Shown here in pieces: positions 1 through 9,952 of a stretch of DNA of 64,000 nt. The notes beneath the pieces are model-generated. The model saw only the letters and a program-made list of their open reading frames with translations, had not been told where the DNA came from and did no database searches. Where the stretch lies: contig NC_014759.1 in NCBI RefSeq assembly GCF_000183425.1, positions 3,069,001 through 3,133,000 on the forward strand. The letters are read 5' to 3'. Source of the DNA: Marivirga tractuosa DSM 4126 (GTDB lineage Bacteria; Bacteroidota; Bacteroidia; Cytophagales; Cyclobacteriaceae). A program made the position numbers and the translations under genes. The stretch's first letter is position 1; every line of letters starts with the position of its first letter.

Positions 1-180
<180 letters not shown>

Positions 181-181
<1 letters not shown>

Positions 182-1029
182 TGAGTTATATATCGTTAGA
201 AGTAAATTGTCATGAAGAATTCATTGAAATATTCATGGCAGAGTTGGCAGAAATTGGATTCTCTACCTTTCAAGAAAAGGAAGATGGAAACGGGCTTTTT
301 GCTTATTCCGAAGAAAATCAGAAAATAGAAGCTTCTCAAATTGAGGAGCTTTTTCAACAATATGAAAGTTTGACTTCTGTCACCTATGAATTGGGTTCAG
401 TGGAGAAAGAAAACTGGAATGCGGATTGGGAGAAAAACTATCAGCCCATTGAAGTAGAAAACAAGATTTTAGTCCGTGCTGATTTTCACCCATCCAACCC
501 GAAATTCCCTACTGAGATTGTTGTAACTCCAAAAATGTCCTTCGGAACGGGACATCATGAAACTACCTATCAAATGCTGAACTTGATGCATGATATGGAT
601 TTGAAAGGGGCGGAAGTTTTAGATGCAGGTTGTGGAACAGGAATTTTAGCTATTTTAGCTGCAATTAAAGGAGCTGGAAAAGTGGAAGCTTATGATATAG
701 ATGAATGGGCAGTTGAAAATACTAATGAAAATTTTTTATTAAATTCAGTTGATAGTTCGATTTACAAGGTTTGGCAAGGCGAAGTCCAAACTATTCCTCA
801 AGCATCATCTTACGATTTGATTTTAGCCAATATCAATAAAAATATATTGCTAGCAGACATACAACATTTGCAGAAGCACATTAAAAAAACTGGATTTCTA
901 ATGTTGAGCGGGTTTTATGAAAATGATAATCGAGATATTTTAAATGAATGCGAAAATTGTTCGTTAGAACTTATTAGTCAGTCTGTAAGGAACCAATGGT
1001 CAGCACTTTTGCTTAAGAATAATAAATGA
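181..1029 (+). CDS. prmA: ribosomal protein L11 methyltransferase
   Basis: A 282-residue S-adenosylmethionine-dependent methyltransferase expected to trimethylate ribosomal protein L11. The PrmA signature FGTGHHETT is at residues 121-129, the SAM-binding motif I LDAGCGTGILA at 147-157, and the catalytic-side ANIN at 216-219. The N-terminal 90 residues fit the small L11-recognition domain, and the length is normal for the Bacteroidota form. The start overlaps the tpiA stop by one base. The TGA stop overlaps the ATG of the next, giant gene (ATGA at 1026-1029), which indicates one transcript. Confidence 0.95.
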
Positions 1030-4000
1030 GATTTTTCTATATCACCATATTAATCTTTCTTAATTCATTTTGGGCATATTCCCAAAATGATGCGGTTTCT
1101 GAGGAAACCGATAAACCTGATTTCTTAAAATCAGTTCAGATGGATTTGGCAACTTTGAATTCTGAAAAAGGAGAAGGGGTTTCTTTATTTTTTCAAAATT
1201 ATTGGAATCAAGATAACTTATTTACTGATTCTAATAGAAAAAAGATAAAGGAGATTTACGGTAAAATGGTGGATCAAAATTTTAGTGTCCGAGAATATAG
1301 ACTTCCATTTATTAGCACTTTATCTGGTGGAGCATCAAATTTGAAAGATCCAGCTGCGGCAATCAATTCTTTTCTTGAAACAATAGAGAGAGCATTTGAA
1401 GAGTTAGAATCGAGGCAGTTTAAAGAACTTCTACGTGTTACGGAACAAATTTTAGAGAAGAAAGCAATTTTCTACAGCAAGTATTATCAAGTAGTATTTA
1501 GTGACGGAAGCGTTAGTTTCGAATGGCCTTCCGAGCCGGAGGTTGAAGTATTTGAAGAGGTTTCTGAGCCTGCTGAAGAGGCTGAAACAGACACATGGGG
1601 AAGTGAATCTAATGATGACTGGGGTAGTGATGATGGTTGGGGTGAAAGTGAAGACGATGGTTGGGGCAATGATGATAATTGGGGTGAAGAAAGTGCAGAT
1701 GCTAATGCTGGGCAACAAGCAGAGGAAGTAGATGCTCCTGCTGCAATATATAGTGAACCAATGCCTACATTGCAAGGCCCCATAGTAAAGTTGAGAAATA
1801 TAAACTTAAAGTTCTTAACGTCAACTGATTCTGTTAAAATTAATAATGTGACGGGAAGTATGGAGCTTATAGGGTCAACTTTTGTAGCGGAAGGAGGAGA
1901 ACTAACGTGGGAACATCTCGGTGTTGCACCTGATCAGCTATATGCTGAGTTAGCTGATTTTACTTTTGAAGTAAATAAGAAAGATTTTTATGCGGAACAA
2001 TCTACTCTTCATTATCCTGCAATTGTTAAAAGACCTGTAAAAGGAATCGTTGAGTTTAAAGCTGAAACCAGAAGCAATAGACCTTCAACTTATCCTTACT
2101 TCCAATCCTATGCTTCAGATTATGACCTGAATTTTGTTGATAAACAAGGCTTGTACGTAAAAGGAGGTGTTACTTTAAAAGGAAAAACACTCAGTACAGC
2201 TTCTATGGATAGCGGTTTTGGCAGTATTGAATTACAGGGTCAGGCATTAAAAAAATTTAGGGCTGAATCAAGAAATTTTGTTTATAAGGATAGCACATTT
2301 ACCTCTGATCAAAGTAGTGTCTCTATTTATCAGAGAAATGATTCAATATATCATCCTGGTTTAGCTATTAATTATAAGGTTAATGAGAATGATCTAATTC
2401 TCCTTAAAAAGAGTGGTAATTTTAGTAATACACCCTTCTACGCTAGTTTTTTTAATATGGATTTCACAGCTGATAAAATTACTTGGGATATGGATTCTTC
2501 CGTAGTTGATATTTCGGTGTTGTTGGCTGGAAATAGAGTTCCTGCATTGTTTGAATCCGCTGAATATTTTAATGAGTATAGATATAATAGTTTGTCAGGA
2601 TTATATCCTTTTCATCCCCTACAAGTAGTGGTTCATTACAGCAGAGAAACGAATAAAAAAGAATTTTATGTAGATGAAGTGGTAGAGGAGATGAAGCGGA
2701 TCGAAGATAAAAAACTCCGAGCAAGCATGAAGTTGTTGATGGCAAATGGATTCATTAAATATGATCAAGTAAGTGGGAAAATTGAAATGTTAGACAAGGG
2801 TTTCCATTACGTTGATTCAAGGTGGGGCAAAAAAGATTATGACAATGTTCAGATTTCTTCAGTAGCTTCTGGGAAACCAAATGCTAAGTTAAATTTGGAT
2901 CAGGGAACCATGGATATAGTGGGTGTCGAGGAATTTATTATTAATGATAAACTGGGAGTAAGGGTGACTCCAGACAGTGGAAGAGTAACTTTGAAGAAGA
3001 ATCGAGATGTCCAATTCAATGGGACCGTATATGCTGGTAACTATGAATATTTTGGTTCTGATTTTGAAATGGACTATGATAGCTTCTTGATATCTATGCC
3101 ACAGATTGATAATATTAAATTTAATTTAGCAAAAGGAGATAAAAACAAACAATCAAACAAAGAGCAAATTCAAAACCAATTAGTGGAAACTGCTGGAGTG
3201 CTATACATCAATGAGCCAAATAATAAATCTGCAGAGAAAGAGTTTCCAAAGTATCCTATATTCAATGCAACCAAAGGGGCAACGGTATATTTCTTAGGGG
3301 AAGAGATTCTGGGAGGAGTTTATGATCAGAGTTTATATTTCGTTATTCCACCATTTGAGATAGATTCAGTAAGTAGTAGTGATCCTAATTCAATTGCGTT
3401 TGAGGGTCAGTTTCATTCTGGAGATATTTTTCCTGAATTCGAAGAAAAATTACGGGTGATGCCAGATAAATCATTGGGATTTGAACATCCCATTGCCGAA
3501 GAAGGGATTGATTTATTAAATGGGCAAGCAAAGTTCTACGGAAGTATTCGATTGGATAATCAAGGGCTAAGAGGCGGCAAAAAAATAGAATATTTGAGCT
3601 CTACCATTCTTTCTGAAAACTTCACCTTTTTTAAGGATTCCATTAAGGGTTTAGGAACTTATGCTAAAATTGAACCCGGTGAATGGGAAGGAGTTTCTTT
3701 TCCGAAAATGGAGATTTCAAATTTTGATATTCGTTGGCTAACTTTCAAAGACAGTCTTTACTTAACCAATAGGTCAGATGCATTTAGAATGTATGATGAA
3801 ACTGCCTCACTAGAAGGAACTACAATTATTTCTAAAAAAGGGCTTTTTGGTCAAGGTGAAATGAAAACTCGTGGATCCACTACCACATCTAAGAACTACA
3901 ACTTTAAAGAGCATAGATTTTCTGCACGACACGCCAATTTTGAAATTGAATCCTCTGATACTATCCCGGCCCTAGCAGCAGATGATGTACGTTTAGATTT

Positions 4001-5837
4001 TGACTTTCAAGCCAATATTGCCACCATAAATCCTGAAATTGAAGGTGATGCAGCCTTGAACTTTCCTTATGCAAGTTACAAGACATCTATTCCATCTGCC
4101 TTATGGAAATTGGATGAAAAAATTGTAGAAATGACTAAGCCGAGCAATATTAATATCAGCAATTCGTACTTTTATTCTACAAATCCAGAACAAGATTCCT
4201 TGGTTTTTAATGCAACTAAAGCGATTTATGATATTGAAACGCAATCATTGAAAGTTTCAGGAATTCCATCAATTACTGTAGCGGATGCGAAAATCACACC
4301 AAGTGGAGGGGAGGTAATTATTGGTGAAAATGGAACTATCAATAAATTGTATAATGCGGCTTTATCACTTGATACGTTAACAAATTACCATAATCTGTAT
4401 AATGCTGAGATTGAAATTATTTCTAGAAATAAATTTATTGGTAATGCGACTTATCGATATGTAAATTCCATTGGAGATACTTTTTCAATAAAAATGGGTG
4501 AGTTCAGCTTGGAACCAATCCAAGACCCTGGGGATAGTGATCGTAAATTAAGGACTGTATCTTCTGGAGTTGTCACTAAGGATGACCGAATGTTGATTAG
4601 TCCGGGCATGTATTATAAAGGAGATGTCACCATGTATGCAGATAAGCCAGCTCTTGAACTGAAAGGTTATGTTCAGCCTGATCTGCAAGATATACCCAAT
4701 TATGATACTTGGATTAGCTACACAAGTGATGGAAGTAATAAGGAAGTGGTAATTGATTTCGATAATAGCGTAACTGAAATGGGTGAACCTCTACAGGCAG
4801 GAATTCATTTCGATAAGGTTGATAATGAATTATATGCCACATTCTTGAATGAGAAGAGAGACTTTACAGACAGTGATTTTTTCCTACCAAGTGGAATGTT
4901 GACTTATAGTGCATCTAAAAATCAATTTATCATAGAAGATAAAGACAGGAAAAGTGGAAGCTCCTTGTCAGGTAAATATTTTTCCTATAATGAAAAGGAG
5001 CAAAAAATTAATTTTGAAGGGCCTTTTAAATTTATAGAGAGTAGAGATGAAGCGGAATTTAGAAGTGCAGGTTCTGGGTCAGGAGATTTGTTGACACAAG
5101 AATTTGTATTCAATTTAATGATGACCACTGAGTTTGATTTACCTAACTCATTTACTACAATTATAGGCAATGACATGATTGAGGTTGTGCAGCGCTTAGG
5201 ATTACCAGAATCAACTAAAGACTTGGATCGTCTATTGCCTAAGTTAGCCGAATTAGCAGGAAATAGTGCTGCTAAAAGATATGAGGAATATATTTTTAAT
5301 GAGTATATTCCTTTGCACTCATTATCATCAAGCCTAACGAAAACGCTGGTATTAAATAATCTTGACATGAAATGGTCTTCAGAAGAGCAGGTTTGGTACA
5401 ATGTTGGGAAGATTGGTTTGTCAAATACGGGTAATGTCGATATAAATGCTAATGTGGATGGTTTTATTGAGATTAAGAGATTGGAAATGGGTTCTGCAAT
5501 TAAAATCTTCCTGCAAATTTCGCCATCTTGTTGGTACTTTTTTCACTATGAGGAAGATAGATTGATTTTCTTTTCATCCAATGAGGAAGCTAATGAATTG
5601 ATTAATCGTAAATCAAAAGCAGAGAAAGCTAAATTTGGTGAGTTTGTGTTTTTGACTGGAGATAAATTAGAAGTGACAAATTTTGTTGAAGAATACCGCA
5701 AAAAATATTTCGACATTGATGCACCATATTACCTAGAAATGTCTAGCGAAGCTGGAGCAGCAGCTGCACCAGTAAATAATACGCCTCTTCCCCAGCAAGA
5801 TGATACGCCTACAGAGGATGATGACGATGGATTTTAA
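1026..5837 (+). CDS. very large secreted protein of unknown function with an acidic Trp-Gly repeat
   Basis: The product is 1603 residues and begins with a clear signal peptide (FYITILIFLNSFWAYSQ), so it is exported. Residues about 170-235 are strongly acidic and carry a short repeat built on DDGWG/DDNWG. The remaining 1350 residues look like continuous beta-strand-rich sequence with many alternating polar and hydrophobic stretches; no catalytic motif or membrane anchor is evident. The C-terminus is a low-complexity tail ending in TEDDDDGF. Repeated beta elements suggest a long beta-helical or AsmA/OstA-like envelope protein, but that is inference. It overlaps prmA by 4 bases. I do not recognise a named family. 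Confidence 0.85.
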   Translation: MRFFYITILIFLNSFWAYSQNDAVSEETDKPDFLKSVQMDLATLNSEKGEGVSLFFQNYWNQDNLFTDSNRKKIKEIYGKMVDQNFSVREYRLPFISTLSGGASNLKDPAAAINSFLETIERAFEELESRQFKELLRVTEQILEKKAIFYSKYYQVVFSDGSVSFEWPSEPEVEVFEEVSEPAEEAETDTWGSESNDDWGSDDGWGESEDDGWGNDDNWGEESADANAGQQAEEVDAPAAIYSEPMPTLQGPIVKLRNINLKFLTSTDSVKINNVTGSMELIGSTFVAEGGELTWEHLGVAPDQLYAELADFTFEVNKKDFYAEQSTLHYPAIVKRPVKGIVEFKAETRSNRPSTYPYFQSYASDYDLNFVDKQGLYVKGGVTLKGKTLSTASMDSGFGSIELQGQALKKFRAESRNFVYKDSTFTSDQSSVSIYQRNDSIYHPGLAINYKVNENDLILLKKSGNFSNTPFYASFFNMDFTADKITWDMDSSVVDISVLLAGNRVPALFESAEYFNEYRYNSLSGLYPFHPLQVVVHYSRETNKKEFYVDEVVEEMKRIEDKKLRASMKLLMANGFIKYDQVSGKIEMLDKGFHYVDSRWGKKDYDNVQISSVASGKPNAKLNLDQGTMDIVGVEEFIINDKLGVRVTPDSGRVTLKKNRDVQFNGTVYAGNYEYFGSDFEMDYDSFLISMPQIDNIKFNLAKGDKNKQSNKEQIQNQLVETAGVLYINEPNNKSAEKEFPKYPIFNATKGATVYFLGEEILGGVYDQSLYFVIPPFEIDSVSSSDPNSIAFEGQFHSGDIFPEFEEKLRVMPDKSLGFEHPIAEEGIDLLNGQAKFYGSIRLDNQGLRGGKKIEYLSSTILSENFTFFKDSIKGLGTYAKIEPGEWEGVSFPKMEISNFDIRWLTFKDSLYLTNRSDAFRMYDETASLEGTTIISKKGLFGQGEMKTRGSTTTSKNYNFKEHRFSARHANFEIESSDTIPALAADDVRLDFDFQANIATINPEIEGDAALNFPYASYKTSIPSALWKLDEKIVEMTKPSNINISNSYFYSTNPEQDSLVFNATKAIYDIETQSLKVSGIPSITVADAKITPSGGEVIIGENGTINKLYNAALSLDTLTNYHNLYNAEIEIISRNKFIGNATYRYVNSIGDTFSIKMGEFSLEPIQDPGDSDRKLRTVSSGVVTKDDRMLISPGMYYKGDVTMYADKPALELKGYVQPDLQDIPNYDTWISYTSDGSNKEVVIDFDNSVTEMGEPLQAGIHFDKVDNELYATFLNEKRDFTDSDFFLPSGMLTYSASKNQFIIEDKDRKSGSSLSGKYFSYNEKEQKINFEGPFKFIESRDEAEFRSAGSGSGDLLTQEFVFNLMMTTEFDLPNSFTTIIGNDMIEVVQRLGLPESTKDLDRLLPKLAELAGNSAAKRYEEYIFNEYIPLHSLSSSLTKTLVLNNLDMKWSSEEQVWYNVGKIGLSNTGNVDINANVDGFIEIKRLEMGSAIKIFLQISPSCWYFFHYEEDRLIFFSSNEEANELINRKSKAEKAKFGEFVFLTGDKLEVTNFVEEYRKKYFDIDAPYYLEMSSEAGAAAAPVNNTPLPQQDDTPTEDDDDGF
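1594..1695 (+). repeat. imperfect tandem repeat encoding (D/E)-D-x-W-G units
   Basis: Within the large secreted protein, units of the form gatgatggttgggg recur with variation and encode DDWGSDDGWG-like peptides. They give about six Trp-Gly pairs in about 35 residues. The DNA repeat is degenerate, so recent slippage is not obvious. It appears to be an acidic linker between an N-terminal helical region and the beta-rich body of the protein. Confidence 0.7.
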
Positions 5838-5870
5838 ATCAACAGATTATTTTATATAAAATTTCAATTA

Positions 5871-7250
5871 ATGATAACGAAAGAAGAAACAGGAAAATAT
5901 CTAAGCGAGAACAAACAACGGTTTTTGGATGAGTTGTTTGAATTATTAAGAATACCAAGCGTAAGTGCTGATCCGAAGTTTAAAGCAGATGTAAAAAAAG
6001 CAGCACAATATGTAAAGGAAAAATTTGAAGCTGCTGGTGCTGATAATGCAGAAGTTTGCGAAACCAAAGGACATCCCATTGTTTATGCTGAGAAATTGAT
6101 TGATCCAGAATTACCAACAGTTTTAGTATATGGACATTATGATGTTCAGCCAGCCGATCCGTATGAATTATGGGATTCAGAACCATTTAATCCAGTCATA
6201 AAAGATGGAAAAATTGTAGCTCGTGGATCTGCTGATGACAAAGGGCAGATGTATATTCATATTAAAGCCTTCGAAATGATGATGCAAAATGGAGGAGTTC
6301 CATGTAATGTGAAATTCATGATTGAAGGTGAAGAGGAGGTTGGTTCAGAAAATTTGGAAATCTTCATTGCTGAGAATAAAGAGAAATTGAAATCTGATGT
6401 TATAGTTATTTCGGATACTTCAATGATTGCCAATGAGCATCCTTCAATGGCAGTAAGTTTGAAGGGTATCAGTTATTTGGAAATCGAAGTGACTGGTCCG
6501 AATAGAGATTTACATTCTGGGGTTTATGGTGGTGCTGTTGCTAATCCCATTAATGTTTTGTGCAGAATGATAGCCTCACTTCAGGATGAAAACAGAAAAG
6601 TGACCGTGCCGGGTTTTTATGATAAGGTGTTGGAGCTTACTCAAGATGAAAGAGATGAAATGAATAAGGCTCCTTTTATCTTAGAAGATTATAAAAAGGA
6701 TTTACTGATAGACGATGTGGAAGGCGAAGCTTCTTATAATACGCTTGAACGAATGGGAATTCGTCCTACATTAGACGTAAATGGAATTTGGGGTGGGTAT
6801 ATTGGTGAAGGTGCTAAAACAGTACTTCCATCAAAAGCACATGCTAAGATTTCTATGCGTTTGGTACCAAATCAGAATCACTATGAAATCACTAAGCTTT
6901 TTAAGGAGCATTTAGAAAGTATAGCACCAAAAAGTGTGAAGGTGAAAGTGACACCGCATCATGGTGGAATGCCATATGTAACTCCTACAGATACTGATTC
7001 TTATAAAGCGGCAGAGAGAGCTTTCGAAAAAGTTTGGGGTAAAAAGCCAATCCCGACTAGAGAAGGAGGTAGTATTCCAATCGTTTCTTTGTTTAAAGAT
7101 ATTTTAGGGTTAGATAGTATTTTGATGGGTTTTGGATTGAATTCAGATGCTATTCACTCACCAAATGAAAGCTTTGGAGTAGAAAATTACTTGAAGGGGA
7201 TAGAAACTGTAGCTTTATTTCATCAGTACTTTGCTGAAAAAGCTAAGTAA
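5871..7250 (+). CDS. M20 family metallo-dipeptidase
   Basis: A 459-residue M20/M25/M40-type zinc peptidase, probably a cytoplasmic dipeptidase. Metal ligands fit the family pattern: H89 in YGHYDVQPAD, D122 in GSADDKGQ, the GEEEVGS acidic cluster at 153-159, D182 in ISDTS, and a late histidine in DAIHSPNE. The lid domain is inserted at about residues 195-310 and contains the family-typical DLHSGVYGG. No signal peptide is seen. It follows the large secreted protein by 33 bases, and a strong bidirectional hairpin terminator lies 26 bases after its stop. The exact substrate cannot be read from sequence. Confidence 0.9.
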   Translation: MITKEETGKYLSENKQRFLDELFELLRIPSVSADPKFKADVKKAAQYVKEKFEAAGADNAEVCETKGHPIVYAEKLIDPELPTVLVYGHYDVQPADPYELWDSEPFNPVIKDGKIVARGSADDKGQMYIHIKAFEMMMQNGGVPCNVKFMIEGEEEVGSENLEIFIAENKEKLKSDVIVISDTSMIANEHPSMAVSLKGISYLEIEVTGPNRDLHSGVYGGAVANPINVLCRMIASLQDENRKVTVPGFYDKVLELTQDERDEMNKAPFILEDYKKDLLIDDVEGEASYNTLERMGIRPTLDVNGIWGGYIGEGAKTVLPSKAHAKISMRLVPNQNHYEITKLFKEHLESIAPKSVKVKVTPHHGGMPYVTPTDTDSYKAAERAFEKVWGKKPIPTREGGSIPIVSLFKDILGLDSILMGFGLNSDAIHSPNESFGVENYLKGIETVALFHQYFAEKAK

Positions 7251-7276
7251 TTTTTTTTATAGGTAGTTATTTTTTG

Positions 7277-7304
7277 AAAGCTCGCTGTTCAAATAGCGAG
7301 CTTT
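7277..7304. terminator. bidirectional intrinsic terminator
   Basis: A perfect 10-bp inverted repeat AAAGCTCGCT (7277-7286) and AGCGAGCTTT (7295-7304) with an 8-base loop. T-runs follow on the plus side, and the opposite flank also gives a U-run on the minus strand. It sits between the convergent M20 peptidase and the cation exchanger, and its edge almost touches the exchanger stop codon. Confidence 0.85.
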
Positions 7305-7306
7305 TT

Positions 7307-8353
7307 TCATTTTATAACGAACGAGGTGATTCCTAAAGTTTCAAATATCATCCATACCACAAAGAGCACGTATAGTGCCAAAAGAACAATTCCCTCCCAT
7401 CTAACTAAGGCTAGATTTGTTCTTAAAAATACAAACATGATAATGGTGATTAATGCCAAGAAAAGCATTAAAGGTGCAGCTACTGTAAAATTCACAATTG
7501 CAGTGCCTGCTATTAAAACACCGACTGGAACGGCTACCAGAAGATCGAAAATGTTACTTCCAATTACATTTCCTAAGCTAATTGAACCTTTGAATTTTCT
7601 GGCAATTTTGATGCTTACTACAGCGTCAGGAATACTTGTTGCACCTGCTACTATCGTTATACCCCATATAAAATCAGGGGTATTGAAAAACTCACCCAAG
7701 AAAATAGCTCCGCTTACTAAGCCTTCCACACTAGCAACTATAAGAACTAAACTAATAATTAATTTAATCCAGTCCTTTCTGATGTTGATATTTTCTTTAT
7801 CTACGTCTACCCCTAGTACAGCTCTTTTGCCGTGATCCCTTCTATAGTCCCTCGTTTCCATTCCTTGAATAAACAAATACAGTCCGTAGAATACTACAGG
7901 AATTAAAGCAATCCATCTGGTCATTGTGCCTTCCATATTGTTAGGACTAATCACAATTGGATGATAGATATAAGCAAGTGCAAACGATATAAATAAAATA
8001 AATATAGAAATGATGTAATACTGCGTGTCTTTATAGATTAAGCTTAAATCCGCTGGCATTCTTTTGACCAAAACTGCCGAGATACCAGGAATTACTAATA
8101 TATTAAAGATAGCAGATCCAACTATAGCAGAAACACCTAAATCGAATTTTCCATGAAGAAGTGTAGAAAGAACTGTTGCTGCTAATTCAGGGAAACTAGA
8201 GCCAACCGCTGTAATTATAGTTCCTTGAATTAATGGCGGCAAATGATAGAAATCAGATAACTTTTCTGATGACTCCTCCAATAGGCTGCCACCTTTCCAG
8301 ACCGCCCAAGTTGATACTGTTATTATCCCTATATATAATAGTAGTTCTCCCAT
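7307..8353 (-). CDS. CaCA superfamily cation/calcium exchanger, NCKX-like
   Basis: A 348-residue inner-membrane antiporter of the calcium/cation exchanger superfamily with about ten membrane segments in two inverted halves. The alpha-1 repeat is at residues 50-85 (GSSFPELAA ... IVGSAIFN, E56) and the alpha-2 repeat at 237-270 (GATSIPDAVVSIKIAR ... VIGSNIFD, D243). The usual alpha-2 acidic residue is glutamate; aspartate in SIPD is the state known from potassium-dependent NCKX exchangers, so potassium coupling is possible (inference). A hydrophilic loop at about 165-195 separates the halves. Expected role: calcium efflux driven by sodium. It is convergent with the M20 peptidase across a shared terminator. 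Confidence 0.88.
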   Translation of the reverse strand: MGELLLYIGIITVSTWAVWKGGSLLEESSEKLSDFYHLPPLIQGTIITAVGSSFPELAATVLSTLLHGKFDLGVSAIVGSAIFNILVIPGISAVLVKRMPADLSLIYKDTQYYIISIFILFISFALAYIYHPIVISPNNMEGTMTRWIALIPVVFYGLYLFIQGMETRDYRRDHGKRAVLGVDVDKENINIRKDWIKLIISLVLIVASVEGLVSGAIFLGEFFNTPDFIWGITIVAGATSIPDAVVSIKIARKFKGSISLGNVIGSNIFDLLVAVPVGVLIAGTAIVNFTVAAPLMLFLALITIIMFVFLRTNLALVRWEGIVLLALYVLFVVWMIFETLGITSFVIK

Positions 8354-8437
8354 AAATTATTCCAAATATCAATAAAATACTATTATAAAACAATGCTAAA
8401 GGCACACGTCTTAAAAATAATTGTTGTAACAGTTAAT

Positions 8438-9853
8438 TTATCTTTCTTTATTTATCAGTTGGTATACATTTTTGCTTTTGCAACTGTACTGAGATTCAAT
8501 TGTTGGCATTTCCTTTAATGAATCTTTAAAATAACCACTTAAATCTATGATGACTTCTGGCTTATGTTTGTCAATATCATCATATAGATGAATCAATCGC
8601 TCTTTTTCACTCATGTCACCCAAAACCTTGCTACTTAATTCAGGGTGGAGATATTTAGTAGCAACACTTTTTGCCTCTCTATAAATATTCGACTTAGCTC
8701 CCAAAATCATGACTTTTTTATTGTTTAACAAATTCTCATAAAGATTTTGAGAAGTTTGAAGCTTATTCAAATCACCATAATGATGAAGGGGAGTATTTTG
8801 ATAATATAAGCTATATCCTATTACGATTAAAGAAATGGTGAATGCAAAAGTGAAGATTTCTGCCCTAATTTTTTTGTTGAATTGTAAAATGAAATGAGTG
8901 ATAAAAAATGCAAAAGAAGGTATAAATAACAACAGTTCGTATGGAGCTCTTTCATCAGAAAACCACCAACAGCCAAGTGCTGCTAAAAACATAATGAACA
9001 TTACTTGCTGAACTCTGACCTGGTAATTTGTAAATCTTCCTACAGCGAACGTTTTGTATAAGGAAAACAGGAATACTGAAACAGGTAAACCTATAATGAT
9101 CAACATCGATCTAAAGTCAGTAATGGGAACTACTTGATTTAAAAAACTAAATTCAATCCACTGGAAAATTAAACTTTTCAAACCATCCTGCCAGAAAAAG
9201 TAAATAAACACAATCCCAAATGGAAACAAAAAGCCATAAAGGAAAAGCAGATATCGTCTTAATACTAAACTTGTTAGCATTGCAAAAGAAAGTATTGTAG
9301 CCACAAAAAATACTATGCTAGGCAAGTAAAACAAAACTGCAAGCCCCATGAATAGCCCAGTTTTTAAAATAGTAGCATCATCTAACTTATTTTCAATTCT
9401 CAAATAAATATTATCTAAGACTAGTAGAATAAAGGTTAGGCTAATGAGTGTGGGCGATAATGTGAAGAAATCATAGAATGTAAACATCATCACTGCATAT
9501 ATCAATGCTGGAATGTAGGAGTTTTCATTATAGGCCTTATTTCTCAACATGATGTTGTTAAAAAGGGAAAACTGATAAGTTACCAACAAAACAGATAATA
9601 TTTGTAATGCTAATATTGATTTGCCAAAAACAAATTCTATGATCATATACACCCATGCAGATAATGGTGCAATTGGGCTAATCAAATCTTTATACAAAAC
9701 TTTTCCCGAATTAAGGGCTTCTCCAATCAAGAGCCAATTGGTTTCATATACCAAAGGTTCCGACCCAATTAAATAGGGTAAACGCAATAGAAATACTGCC
9801 AAAAAAAGTATCAGTAAGCGATAAGGATCGTTTATTCGGAAAAAACCTAACAA
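8438..9853 (-). CDS. polytopic membrane protein, GT-C-like, function unknown
   Basis: A 471-residue protein with about 11 hydrophobic segments spread through the first 370 residues and a soluble C-terminal domain of about 100 residues ending in YSCKSKNVYQLINKE. The early loop after the first helix carries acidic residues and a later KDLISPIAPLSAWVY segment, in keeping with GT-C glycosyltransferase-like membrane proteins, but no diagnostic motif is certain. The only credible start is TTG at 9853: an in-frame stop lies a few codons upstream, and the first internal ATG would remove the first helices. It is divergent from rbfA. Confidence 0.72.
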   Translation of the reverse strand: MLGFFRINDPYRLLILFLAVFLLRLPYLIGSEPLVYETNWLLIGEALNSGKVLYKDLISPIAPLSAWVYMIIEFVFGKSILALQILSVLLVTYQFSLFNNIMLRNKAYNENSYIPALIYAVMMFTFYDFFTLSPTLISLTFILLVLDNIYLRIENKLDDATILKTGLFMGLAVLFYLPSIVFFVATILSFAMLTSLVLRRYLLFLYGFLFPFGIVFIYFFWQDGLKSLIFQWIEFSFLNQVVPITDFRSMLIIIGLPVSVFLFSLYKTFAVGRFTNYQVRVQQVMFIMFLAALGCWWFSDERAPYELLLFIPSFAFFITHFILQFNKKIRAEIFTFAFTISLIVIGYSLYYQNTPLHHYGDLNKLQTSQNLYENLLNNKKVMILGAKSNIYREAKSVATKYLHPELSSKVLGDMSEKERLIHLYDDIDKHKPEVIIDLSGYFKDSLKEMPTIESQYSCKSKNVYQLINKER

Positions 9854-9952
9854 TAGTCTTTGGTTTTGTTTAAAATTCGATTGCTAAATTAGGCGATTAA
9901 GCACAAATTGTATAAAATATCGTGCATATTTGTAAAGAAATTATAGAATAAT

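Noticed and set aside
1594..1695. Tandem repeat considered as a CRISPR or variable-number repeat
   Set aside because: It is coding, in frame, with irregular short units and no spacers.
1452..1783. Two overlapping minus-strand frames opposite the Trp-Gly repeat region, rich in Ser/Pro or Ile/Thr
   Set aside because: They are low-complexity mirror images of the acidic repeat of the large secreted protein and have no independent start or family signal.
7326..7835. A 169-codon plus-strand frame opposite the cation exchanger
   Set aside because: It is antisense to the clear alpha-2 repeat of the exchanger; its hydrophobic pattern is the complement of membrane helices.
9911..9932. CATATTTG before rbfA as a -7 promoter element
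   Set aside because: It misses the first T of TAnnTTTG, and the nearest TTG is too close for a -33 element.
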